In this document: piece by piece, positions 38,055 through 49,905 of the stretch
Layout of the letters: each line of letters opens with the position of its first letter
Numbering within the stretch: position 1 is the stretch's first letter
DNA from: Rhynochetos jubatus
Lineage: Eukaryota > Chordata > Aves > Eurypygiformes > Rhynochetidae
Assembly (NCBI GenBank): GCA_027574665.1
Contig: CM050657.1
Location: forward strand, 26,721,408 to 26,785,407
Direction: 5' to 3'
DNA length: 64,000 bases
Position numbers and translations under genes: made by a program
The notes under the pieces: model-generated
The model's database searches: none
Told to the model about the DNA's origin: nothing
Seen by the model: only the letters and a program-made list of their open reading frames with translations

Positions 38055-39901
38055 GGTGGCTAGATAGCTTGTTTTGTTAACTGGGTACGGTTAATAAATA
38101 CAGAAGGTGACATAAAACTGCTTACACAGAATGCTGCAGTACAGGAGGGTGTTTTCGCATTGGTTATGCTCCACACAGTACTGCCCTGCAGGACTGAATA
38201 GTCTGATTTATATTGTCTCTGTGTACAGCAGCGTCTAGATGAGAATTTTCTTTGTTTTTCCTTGAGCTTGGTCTTTGGTGGCTTCCCTGAACTTTGTGCC
38301 TTTTCACAGCGTAAACAAAAAAACAAATCCCGTAAGTGAGAAGTACTGCAGTGCATTAACTGCGGGCTTTGGGAGGGAGATTCTGGACTACTGCAAGTCA
38401 ATCCTGTTGGCAGGGAAGCAGCGTAATGACTTCAAGAACTTTAATTAAACGTGCACGTCTCCTGAAGGATCCCAAGTAATTGAGAGCTGAGAACAAAATG
38501 TTGGTTAATGGTATCTCCGGGTCAGGCTCTGAGCCTTAGGCATCTGATGCTGCGAAGCTTGTCTCTGGAGACAGGCCAGGGAAAGCTGGTGCCTGTTGAG
38601 TGCTCTGCTGAGAGAGTTCCTGCAGAAATTGGAAGGAGGGTGGTATCTTTATACAGCTGCTTTTCTTCTCTCATGTGTGGGGCATACCTCAGCCTTAAAA
38701 TACATTTGAAATCCATTACGTTAGCGGTTCAGCTGCTGTTCCTTAACTGCAGCTATAAAGTAAAGGCTAAATATTCTTCACGTATGTGCTGTCTGAAACG
38801 ATGGGTTCCTGCTATACTGCGTCATTGTGTTAGTGTCTCCCATGGCGGTGGTTTGATCTGCTCTGCCGGCCCTGTCTTTACGGCTCCGTAGGGAGGCTTT
38901 GGGGATGCTCCCGTGACTCTGCGGGAGGCTGGGTGGGTGCTGCGGTGTTGTAGGGGCTGCACTTGGACCCCTGAGCGTGTGCGGGGCAGCACGTTGCGCG
39001 GGTGATCCATATAAATAGTAAAGTTGAGCTAGCTGCTGGGCTCCAGCACCGCTGCAACTGAACGTGACCCTCTCGCGGGCCAGGGTACGGAGACGCACGG
39101 AGTGGGCTTTCTGTGCTTGCAGTGCTTTAGGGTCACCGTGATTGAAAACATCGGGGTTCTTGTATTACCGTACACTACCTAAAATCAAGGGGAGCGATTC
39201 TGCGATCCCTTGCACGGCTAACACGTGGTTGTTACCATCGTGCGTCGCTGGCGCGATCTGTTTGTCCCCTGCCTGACGCGTTGGGCTGTCCCCAACTGCT
39301 GGGGTAGCGTGGAGAAAACAACCAAACAGAAAAACCCCGAACAAGTGGGGAGTGGTTTCTGATAGAAAAGGAAAAGAAGAAACAAAGTGAAAGGCTTTAA
39401 AAATCACTTGGAAGGACTTGGCCCAGCCTTCTGCCTGGAAATATTTTTTCAACTCCTGATTTTTTTTAGAACCTGAATTTTCTTTTATCCCCACCACCAG
39501 ATAACTGGGATTAGAGAGTTTTATCCTTCACCCCACGAGGTTCTAAGTATAAAAGAGTTACCTTAGGGATATGTCTGTGCATTTTTGACCTAAAGCACAT
39601 GAGCACGTAATTCCTAATACACTGGAGATTGATGCTTAATTGAGGAATTAGCGATGCCAGCAGGGAGCTTTCTCCGGGGCCATGTAGGTGTGACCAAATA
39701 CGGTTTCAGGATCTCAGACAGAAGCATCAGAGTTGCTAATTGCACTGGGGGTGATTTCTAAGTGGCGTATGAGACTTGAGACGCTCAGACTGATTGCTCT
39801 GTCGGGTCGGCCAGCCATAGCACGCCACTGAACTGAGAGGGATGCCAGGAACTCCTCTGTGACCTCTGTTACTGACACATGGCGGAGCACTCCTGTGACT
39901 C

Positions 39902-41077
39902 TATACTGGGTTTGTGTGGCAAGGTTTTGCTAGCTGGGAGGCTACAGGAATGGCTTCTGTGAGAAGCTGCTGAAAGCTTCCCCCATGTCTGACAGAGTCA
40001 ACGCCATCTGGCTCCAAGATGGACCCACTGTTGGCCAAGGCTGTGCCCATCAGCAACAGTGGTAGCACCTCTGGGATAATGTGTTTAAGAAGGGGGGAAA
40101 AAGCTATGCAGCAACCTGCAGCTGGAGAGAGGAGTGAGTACGTGTGAGGGGAAGGGCTCTGCAGACCCCCCCAGGTCAGTGGAGAAGGAGGAGGGCAGGA
40201 GGTGCTCCAGGTGCCAGAGCAGCAGGTCCCCAGCAGCCTGTGGTGCAGCCCATGGTGAGGCTGGCTGTGCCCTGCAGCCATGGAGGGTCAGGGGGAGCAG
40301 AGACCCCCCTGCACCCTGGGGAGGACCCCATGCTGGAGCAGGGGGATGCCCAGAGGAGACTGTGACCCTGTGGGCAGCCCGTGCTGGAGCAGGCTCCTGG
40401 CAGGAGCTGTGGCCCATGCAGAGAGGAGTCCAGGCTGGAACAGGTTTGCTGGCAGGACTTGTGACCCCAGGGGGGCCCAGGCTGGAGCAGGGGGCTCCTG
40501 AAGGGCTGCACCCCTGTGAAGGGACCCACACTGGAGCAGTTTGTGAGGAACTGCATGCCGCCGGGGGGGACACATGCGGGAGTGGTTCATGAGGATCTGC
40601 AACCCATGGGAAGGACTCATGTTGGACAAGTTGGTGGGGGACTGTCTCCCATGGGAGGTACCCCATGACAGATCAGGGGCAGAGTGTGAGGAACCTCCCC
40701 TGAGGAGGAAGGAGCAGCAGAGACACAGAGTGATGGACTGACCCCAACCCCCATTCCCCATCCCCCTGTGCTGCTGGAGGGGAGGAGGGAGAGAAATGGG
40801 GAGCAAAGCTGAGCCTGGGAAGAAGGGAGGGGTGGGGGGAAGGTGTCTTAAGATCTAGGTTTATTTCTCATTATCCCTCTCTGATTTGATAGGTAATAAA
40901 TCAAATTATTTTCCCCAAGATGAGCTAGTTTTGCCCCAGACAGTAATTGCTGAGTGATCTCTCCCTGTCCTGATCCCAACCCAGGAGCCTTTTGTTGGAT
41001 TTTCTCCCTGGCCTAGCTGAGGAGGGGAGTGATGGCTTTGGGGGGCACCCGGCCTCCAGCCAGGGTCAGCCCACCAC
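39902..41077 (+). mobile_element. Solo LTR (about 1.2 kb) of an avian endogenous retrovirus
   Basis: The block runs from 'tatactgggtttgtgtggca' to 'ccagccagggtcagcccacc' and matches from memory a long LTR family common in birds. The signature parts are 'gaagctgctgaaagcttccc', a TATA-like 'ataatgtgtttaagaagggg' near 40077, and AATAAA at 40896-40901. Between about 40190 and 40680 is a degenerate tandem array built on '...GGAGCAG...' and '...GACCC(C)...' phrases, each about 40-70 bases. A short 'tgac' flanks both ends (39896-39899 and 41078-41081), possibly part of a target-site duplication. The 152- to 193-codon open frames inside are by-products of the GC-rich repeats. There is no viral internal sequence. 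It is intronic to SGPP2. Confidence 0.8.
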
Positions 41078-42653
41078 TGACCCCAGCATTTCAAAAGCGT
41101 TGACTCCTCATTTCTGTTTCTTGATGCAAAAATCCGTTTAAGCTGGTCGGTTTTTTTTCCTGATAGGTGAAAGATTTTGTTGACTTCATGCCGTTTGCCT
41201 CATCTCCATACTGAAAGCAGATTAAGGGACTGGCACTTCTAATGGCTTTTACAATGAGTCACAGTTGCATGTCTAGACTCCTTAGGTGATTTTTGCGTTT
41301 TCTCACTAGCACGTAGGATGAGAATTTCTCGCTGCTAGATTAGTTACACAATCAAGCCCAAGCATATTAGTTTTCCTCTTAGAAGAGTTTTAGGAGCTTA
41401 TATCAAAGCTATATCTTGACTTAGTGTTTCAGTGCCGAAACCTTCACAATCCCTTCTCAGCTCTCATCTTTAGGAAGTTCTTCTGTCTCGTATTTACACA
41501 GCCAACTTCCATATTTTTTTCTTTCTGGGGAGATGGAGAGGAACTAGATTGGCTCCTTTGCTCCTGCCCCCAAATCAAAAGTTTTCTTCCCCTGTATCCC
41601 TTTTTTTCTAAAGCGTACAGGCGTTTATGTGAAACGTCATTCACCTGCATGTTGCTCCTGCTAACAGGGTGGGAGGCTTCTTGGGGTGGTGCTAGTCCCG
41701 AGGGGCAGCAACAGCAAACCTCAGCAACAAGTCACGGCCTGGATAATGTGCGCAGTGGTGTGGGTTCCCAGCTCCCGTGGGCGGGGAGCAGCCTTTCAGA
41801 AGGGAGAAAAGGAGTGCGTTAGGTGGGATACCTCTAATGAAACCATCTAGCTGCCAGGTCCAGAGAAAAGTGAAATCTGTCGATTCATAACGTGAATAAA
41901 TAAAGTCCTAAACAGTGTTACCTGATTCTGTTTGCAGTATGCCTGCCGGTTGGTACTTTAAGATACCGGAGTGAAAGTTTGGTGGTGACTGGGGCAGCTC
42001 GTCTCCCTGCCCGCTCACAGCCTCGCTTCCCCCGCGTCAGCTCCTGCAGCCAGATTACGGAGCCGCCTCGCAGGCGAGGGCTGTAGCTTACAGCCGCGGG
42101 GCGACCCGGTGAGCATCCCGATGTGGGTCGGGAGAGCCTGGCGTTGAGGCCAGCGCAGGGGATGCTGCTGCCGGTGGCGTTCGACGGCAGATTTCAGGGA
42201 TGGGGAAGCTAAACTTTGCCTGCTATAATGAGGTGAATTTTAAATGAAATAGTTCAGTACTTGCAGTTTACTTTTTTTCTCTCGAAACATTTCCAGCAAA
42301 AGCAGTGGTGGCTCTTTTTATCTTCAGACGTAGAAAGTTCAAAATGAATGCATCGGTACCCTTTTATTAGTATCCTTGATTTCCCTGAAGGAAGGACTGA
42401 TCCCATCTCTTGAAAATCTTTGTCAGTGTGACTGCTACCCTTAATTAGTTTGAACAGATCTCTGATCTGCAGGAAATGCAGTTGAGCTATCACTATAGTC
42501 TTCACTGTAGTGTAAAAATTGAACTTCATTTCTTGACACTTGTTCCAACCAATTGTTTGGTTTAAGGGCTGGGAACTGTAACAATTAAAATACCTTAAGT
42601 GTTTGATATAATTTGCTAATTCACTAAGCATTTTAAAATCCTCTCATTTCCAG

Positions 42654-42812
42654 GGGTGTGCACAGAAGTATATTGTGAAGAACTACTTCTACTACTACTT
42701 GTTCAAGTTTTCAGCTGCTTTGGGTGAAGAGATTTTTTATATCACTTTCCTTCCGTTTACCTACTGGAACATAGATCACTCTGTGTCAAGGAGGATGATA
42801 ATTGTTTGGTCT
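42654..42812 (+). CDS. SGPP2: SGPP2 exon 2
   Basis: Encodes residues 72-124 (53 codons), phase 0 at both ends, between TTTCCAG and GTAAGT. It begins GCAQKYIVKNYFYYYLFKFS and continues with an ALGEEIFYITFLPF block, matching the first conserved part of SGPP2. Residues about 82-109 form the first hydrophobic membrane segment. A second hydrophobic stretch (MIIVW, from about 119) crosses into exon 3. This exon contains no catalytic residue but gives the clearest match to SGPP2 rather than SGPP1. Confidence 0.96.
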
Positions 42813-45800
42813 GTAAGTATTTCTATGACTTATTTAAACGTGTAGATTGTTAATTCTGCAGCTGTGGCAGATGAACATTTAAGAGTAAGAGTAACAAGCG
42901 GAATCCCTTCAAACAAAAAGAAGCCAACGTTATTTCTGTGTGTAACTCGCGTGTTCAGGAAGCAGAGGGATGGCGACGCTGTGAGAGGAGGCGGGAGGCG
43001 TTAGCTGACTGCAGGGTGTCTGTTCGTCTCTGTTACACCTTGGGCTGACTTATTTTTTCAGCCCAATAACTGTTTGAGCTGCTTTTGATAGGGTTTGCGC
43101 AGAATGGATGGGAAAACGTTTCCTTCCCAATGCGTCGTGATATTTTAAGGATAAATTCTCATCACTTTAGGAAACCTTTCTCTTACCTCAATTTCTTCTG
43201 CTTAACCTGTTCATATAGTTCTGGCACGGTTGAAATCAGTATAAATCTAATAGGAAGGGGATAAGCAGGCAGCGGTGGAATAAACAGGGTGCTTCTGCAG
43301 TCACTTGAGAGAAAAAAATAACAGATTCCATTGAAGGCTAAGACTTAAACCCATCAATTTTTATTAATACCACAGCATTCTCAAATTAACAAGCTTTAGC
43401 ATCACTTGAGCCTTCACAAAATAATGTATTTCCATTCTGGCACTGAAAACCAGTAGATAACCAGGCACTTTAATCTGGATTGTTTTGACACTGCCATTGC
43501 TCATCTTCATATCGATCGGATCTCTGCTGCCCAAATAAGATCGTTTTAGAACAAGGGGGGTAGGAAGCATCTCTGGCAGATGACAGACCCTGGAGGTTTA
43601 GCTGTCAATCTATATTGATTTAAGAAATTGGAGCTTGGTAAAAACTTGGATGTGATATCTAGCTTTGCTTCTTTACCGTGGAGCTTCTCCTTGACTTAGT
43701 CAATTCTGGTTAATACTATTCTGTCTTTTGTCCACATCACACGGTGAGAAATAATGACAGTTTGAACTGGGTACATAGGCTTCACATGGCCCTGGTCTTG
43801 GACAGCAGGCATGAGTTGTTCTGGGCTGGTAACCCTAGTCAATACATTTCATAAAGAGAAGATGAACAATAACTTGCAGATGAAATGTAGAAGTAGGTGG
43901 ACACTGTATAATTAGAGCTGGGTTTTGGCCAGGAGTACACCTACTGCTTCTGGAGATGTGCCATGGGAGATGATAATTGGTAGTCACTGCCTTCTGGGTT
44001 TGCAGATTGCTCAAAAAATGATCCTTTAGAGCTCCTCGCATGCCTTTCTGCAGACTTGCCTTGCGTCTATCTTGCACAGAGTCCACCCAAGCACTGGACA
44101 GATCTGGGCTGGTTTAATTCGAGTATTCAAGCATGTGATATTATGATTATTAATACTATTTTTCCAGTTACTGAGGGAGTTGCATTTTATATGGAAAAGG
44201 AGAAGCTGTTTGAAATACACGGGCTTGTGGCAATCTGTAGTTTTACAAACATTTCAGTTATATATAATTGTGAAAGGGCTAAAAACGCCTGTGCAGGCTC
44301 TGGGTTAATGTTAGGGCAAGCTCAGCCGGGCGGCTGATGTGCTGGCGAGCAGGCTGTGAACAGGGATCAGCATTCATGGCGCTGTGAGCGGTGTCGCTCT
44401 GCCCCAGACACCTTGGTCACGTACGCAGCAGCGGCTTAGCTGCACGGGAGATGCCGAGGTGTTCAAGGTGACACAGCCGTGCTTTTAAATTGCTGGAAGG
44501 TTTTGGGTGATGGCAGTGGATGGGTGCCTGCCTGCTGGTGGGGGCAGATCTGCAGGCTACCTGAGGTTCAGAATTTAAAGAAAGGCTTCTGTTTCTGCAC
44601 GGATGGCGATGTGGGGCTGAGAACAGCCGTGTTAGAGAAAAGTAAAAATCCAGGTATCCCCAGAGCCTCTGACAGCAGCTGCCAGTAGAAGGCTGGGAAG
44701 AGCGGTAAGGGAAGAGCGCAGCACCCAGGCACAGTCTGCACAAGACTCTCATCCAGCTGGGGAAAGGAGTTGGTACCGAATGGAGAGCCCTAAGGAGAAG
44801 GTGGTAGTAACTCCCTTTTAACACTGTTTGGGATGAGGAGAGGTTGTTAGCAAAGGTCTCCAGCAGCGAGAGAGACGGTGGACCAGGCCTTTTGTGAGCC
44901 TGGCGCAAAGCACACGGGTGCCTTGGGAACACGCGCTGGTAGAACGCGGTCATCAGGGATGGTCGCGATGGAGGGGTCAGACCAGAGCGTGGGAGAGGTG
45001 GGCTTGCCCTTGGGCGGTGGGGATACGGAAGTGATATTGAGTGTGGTACTTAAACCTGTGAGTTTCTGCCGCACGTTGGACATGACAGTGTCCCAGGATG
45101 AATCACGCCAGCCTCTTCCCTTAAAAATGAAAGCAGTATTAATGCTGTTTACGAGGCCTTCCTGCTGTCTTATCTGTAACAGTTTATGCAGAGCCAGTCA
45201 CCCACGCTGGGGAATGATAAATGTGAGCTGGAGCAGGGCCAGGGATGGGTAGGGAACAGGCTATTTTCTGAGCAGAGACCGAAAGCTTGGATAAGTCCCC
45301 AGCAAAATGAAGTTGGAGTGAGAATGGAGCTGGCCGCAAACACCAGGGGAAGGAAGCAGCTTCTTAAAATAAAAGTACAGCCGTGAGAAGAAACGTGCAT
45401 AAGGCAGTTCAAATCAGCTAAGTTGAAGCCAAAGGTTGTGAAATAGCTTTGGAAAGGGGGAAGGGCAGGAAAAGAAATTGTAAAGAAAGTTTATTTCAGT
45501 AGCAGCAGAGGAGTGGGCTTGGTGCCCTGGGATGTCTTCTCTAGTCCTGGGTCCCCAAAACTGGCTGCTTATGTTTTTCAGTTCAGCGAGATGGCTCTGG
45601 GAAACACTGGTTGCGGGCACGTCCAGGTGCTTTGGGAGCTTAAAACAATACGTTGCGCTTCCACGGTGCCTTTCCGCCGAAGACTCACAGTATGCATGTG
45701 GGCTTTACCTTTCCCTTTGCAGATAGACGAGGGAAATAACTGCCTGAAACCTCTGAGCGAGAGGCTGGGTGAGTGCTGAAGGTACCCCAGTGTCTTCGCT

Positions 45801-47031
45801 TCCCTTCAGCTCTTTGAAGTGCACGCTCTTGAACCTGCACAGACGGGGCTTTGATGCCTGTGACTCTTGCTACTTCAACCAGAAAGTACGGAGTTGAAAA
45901 ATAACTTCACATGAACCCGCTCCCAAATGTACTTTAAATTTATGGCACATCTCGACTCAAGAGGTGAAAGCTCAGTTTGCTTTTTTTTTTTTTTTAATCT
46001 CTGCACCCCCTCAGGGTGAAAGCTTTATTTTGGTGTGGAATTTCAGTGATAAGGTAGAGACCTGTGAAAAATACCCACCCAGTTACATTTTCTGCTTGCT
46101 ATTCAGCTGTTTGGAATTTTTTTTTCTTGTTATCTTTTCAGGGCGCGTGGATGTCAACCGTATCCGCACCTCTTTTGGGCTCACGAAACTTTAATTTATA
46201 CAATCTAAATAGGAGCTGGCCAGCATGGACTTTGTCAGGGCAGGTGTGGAAGGTGCCGGTGCGTAGGAGTGATAAGCTGCTGACTCAGGTGAGGGCGGCA
46301 TCTCCGAAGGGCGGCAGAGTGTGGGCAGATGGTTGTGCCAGGCGGGCGCCAGCCAGGCTCACGTGCCCCTCCGGCTCTTCGAGCAGCGCTGGGCCTAGGC
46401 ATCTTGAACAAGCCTGAGAAGGTCCTGGGTCTGAATCTGTGGCAATTTAGTCTCGTCTTGCTTTTTCAGAGGAACAGTTTTCCAAAGGCTGGGAATGATG
46501 AGCCCTGGGCTCTGGCTGTCTGGGTAACCAGGAGTTTAGTAACCAGCAGGAATTTACCTGCAATAACACTGCTGCTGACATCACTGTGCAGCAATCGAAT
46601 CCCTGGATGCTGCTCTGAAAACTCTGGGTTTAGTGCTTCCTACGAGTGTTTTCGGTTTTGTGCTCTTGCAACATTTCACCAAAACAAGCTTGGGACGGCT
46701 GATAAACACGGTCACTGGAAAGTCAAACTCTTTAAGGCACCGTATGTTACATTGCATAAGAACATGGGGCACGGAGACAAGTCCACGCCGCGGCAGCAGG
46801 CGACCCCCCAGCCCTTGCCCACCTCGCCTTCCCAGGTGCCTCTGTACAACAGGGATGAGGCTCTGGAGGTGGAAGGCCCGCCAGTGAAGGATGTGGATGA
46901 TGGACCCTTTACACCAGAGGTGTTGCCAAGGTCAGAAGGGCATACCCGCTGTATCGTGACCCCCTCCATGAGGAAGGAAAAGATGGGTTATGGTTGCAGG
47001 TGACTGAGCAGAACAGTTGTAGGTGTTCTGA

Positions 47032-47510
47032 GTGGAACAGAGGATCCAATATGCTGGACAGACCCTCTTCACAGGGAAGCCTGAGGCTTCCCTGAGGCCC
47101 AGGTCAAGGACATCACTAGGAAACTTCCGAGCCGATAACAGCCCTTGGACTATTACTGATTACTGCTCCGCCGTGGGGGTGGCGATGAGGCCACAATGCA
47201 AAGTCCAAGGGTGATAAAAAGAGACTTCGGATGGTTGGTAAAGGAATCGGGAGCACAGGTTACTTTTTTCTCTCTCCTTCCAGCTGTGGGCAGCGACAGT
47301 GAAGAAACAGATGGGCCCAGTCTATTAATACATGGCTGGTGTCACCAACACAATTCTGGGGTTTTCGATAATGGGATAGCCTGCACGGCAGCAAGCTTGC
47401 TGGTGTCAGTTGGGATTCAGAAAGGGGAAGAGGGTCTTTGCTCACAAGCTAGTGGGGCTTATTGACAGAGATTTAAACAAGACTTGAAAGGAGAGTGGGA
47501 TAATATCCCG
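47032..47510 (+). pseudogene. CR1 ORF1 remnant
   Basis: Pieces in two frames match the second half of CR1 ORF1, the esterase-like (SGNH-type) region. 'QYAGQTLFTGKPEASLRPRS' at 47040-47110 corresponds to the block that follows the conserved GDSLLRG motif. From 47208, 'VIKRDFGWLVKESGAQVTFF' and then a 'HGWCHQHNSGVFDNG' stretch correspond to the C-terminal part, ending at a stop at 47463. The catalytic GDS motif expected upstream is not intact (near 46980-47000 it reads about VAGD then stop). It is non-functional. Confidence 0.78.
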
Positions 47511-47779
47511 TTTGTCCATGACAAGCTGTGGAATGAGACACCAAGGTTAGAGGGATGGGGTCAAGTGAAGGCCCTTAGCTTGTTGCTCTGAGTTGTGGTG
47601 GGTACACTGCAGCACACCTGAAGTCTTACGGAGATGAGCCAGGGTCTCCTGAGGTAATAGGGGCCAACAGGGAAACACCGGGGAAACACCTCAAAGGAAT
47701 TAAGGGGTGTTCCTCTAAGAAGGTGACACCTTAGCTGAAATGTCTCTACACCAACACACCAGCAACAAACCGGGGAGTT

Positions 47780-49905
47780 GGAAGCCACCGTGCTGATAGA
47801 AAGCTACGACCTAGTTGCCATCACTGAAACTTGGTGAGATGAATCCCACAGCTGGAGTGTGGCTGTTGATGGCTACAGGCTGTTTGAAGGGACAGGAGGG
47901 GTGGAGGTGTTGCCCTCCACATCAAGAAACAGGTTGAGTGTGGAGAGCTGTCTCCGAGGAACAGCCACGAGCAGGTAGAAAGCTTAGGGGTAAGAACCAG
48001 CGACCGAGGCAGCAAAGGGAACCTTGTGGTTGGTGTCTACTGCAGGCTGCCCGATCAGGAGGAGCCTATTGACCAAGCTTCTGACTCCAGCTACAGGAGA
48101 CATCACGCTCCAGGCTCTCCTGCTGTTGGGGGGCTTCAACCACCCCAATATCCGCTGGAAAAGTAGCATGGTGAGCGGCAGGCAATCCAGGAGACACCTG
48201 GAATGCAGCAAGGATGACTTCTCAAGTCCCTCCAGGGGGGATGTGATCCTGGACCTGATGGTCACCAACACAGTGAGCTAATTGGTGACGCCAAGATTGG
48301 AGGCACCTGGGCTGCAGTGATCACACACTGTGGAATTCGCAGTCCTGAGGGATATGGGCCAGGTGAAGAGTGAAGTCAGGACTCTGAATTTTAGGAAAGC
48401 AAACTTCCAGCTCTGCAAGGAGTTAGTCGATTGGACCCCTGGGAGACTGCCCGCACGGACAAGGGATCAGAACGGAGCTGGAAGGACACTTTCCATGGAG
48501 CACAGGAGCTCTCGATCCCCAGGTGTAAGAAGTCAGGAAAGGAAGGCAAGAGACCAGCATGGCTGAGTCGAGACCTGCTGGTCAAACTAAAGGGCAAGAA
48601 GGAAATGCACAGGCAGTGGAAGCAGGGACACGTATCCTGGGAAGGGTACAGGGACGCTGCCCGGTTGTATAGGGACGGGGTCAGGAAGTCCAAGGTATGG
48701 AGGGAGTTAAACTTGGCAAGGGATGCAAAGCATAACGAGAAGGGCTTCTCCAGGTGTGTCAGCCAGAAAAGGAAGGTCAGAGGAAGCGTCCCCCCCAGTG
48801 AGCAAGACTGGAAAGCTGGTAACAGTGGATGAGAAGGCCAAGGTACTTGGCTTTTTTGCCTCACTCTTCACTGGCAACCTCTTTTCCCACACCCCTCAGG
48901 TGGATGGACCGCAGGACAGGGACTGGGGAGCAAAGTCCTTCCCACTGTAAGAGGAGATGAGGTTCGTGGCCACCTGAGGAACCTGAATATACATGTCTGT
49001 GGGACCTGCCGAGATGCATCCCAGAGTCCTGAGGGAATTGGCTGATGCAGTCACCAAGCCACTCTCCGTTATATTTGCAAAGTCATGTCAGGCAGGCGAA
49101 GTCCCTGGAGGGTGGAAGAAGGGAAACATCGGACCTGTTTTTAGGAAGGGTAGAAAGGAGGACCCTGGGAACTACTGACCTGTCAGCCTCCCCTCTGTGC
49201 CTGGGAAGATCATGGAACAGATCCCCCTAGGACCTATGCTGGGGCACATGGAGGACAGGGAGGGGATTTGAGACAGCCAGTGTGGCTCCATCATTGGCAA
49301 GTTCTGCCTGGCCAACCTAGTGGCCTTCTGTGATGGAGTGACTGCATCAGTGGACAACTGGACAAGGGAAGAGCTGCTGATGTCATCTATCAGGACTTCT
49401 GCAAGGTCTCCCACAGCATCCTTCTCCCTAAATTGGAGAGAGATGGATTTGATGGGTGGACTGTTCGGTGGATGAGGAATTGGTTGGGTGGTCGCATCCA
49501 GAGGGTAGTGGTCAATGGCTCAATGTCCAGATGGAGATTGGTGACAAGTGGTGTCCCTCAGGGGTTCGTGCTGGGACCAGTGCAGTCTAATACCTTCACC
49601 AATGACATAGTGGGATTGAGTGCACCCTCAGCAAGTTTGGAGACAACACCAAGCTGAGTGGTGCAGTTGATGTGCCTGAGGGATGGGATGCCATCCAGAA
49701 GGACCTGGACAAGCTCAAGAAGTGGGTCCATGTGAACCTCATGAGGTTTAATAAGGCCAAGTGCAAGGTCCTGCACATGGATTGGGTAAACACCTGGTAT
49801 CAATACAGGCTGGGGGATGAAGGGATTGAGAGCAGCCCTGTGGAGAAGGACAAGGGGGTACTGGTGGATGAAAAGCTGGACACAAGCCAGCAATATGCAA
49901 AAGAC
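47780..49905 (+). pseudogene. CR1 ORF2 remnant (endonuclease and reverse transcriptase)
   Basis: The endonuclease start is recognisable by 'VAITETW' followed by a TGA at 47835-47837, where the family has a second Trp, then 'DESHSWSVAVDGYRLFEG'. Middle blocks include 'KRPAWLSRDLLVKLKGKKEM' (48550-48610). The RT part has '[20 protein letters not shown]' and '[11 protein letters not shown]' (49448-49580). The catalytic motif, normally F-A-D-D in CR1, reads F-G-D-N at 49636-49647. At least several frameshifts separate these blocks. The element can no longer mobilise itself. Confidence 0.88.

Larger units (their letters stand above)
27945..42653 (+). other. SGPP2: SGPP2 intron 1 (14.7 kb)
   Basis: Bounded by GTGAGT at 27945 and a pyrimidine-rich acceptor ending TTTCCAG at 42653. 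The first 500 bases are still CpG island. The intron holds a CR1 tail (32909-33032), a T20 run (38035-38054) and a roughly 1.2 kb LTR (39902-41077), with GC-rich patches near 38880-39000 and 41990-42190. No other gene is recognisable on either strand. Confidence 0.85.

Noticed and set aside
40085-40666. 193-codon minus and 152-codon plus open frames
   Set aside because: They lie inside an LTR tandem array and show only translated repeat phrases.
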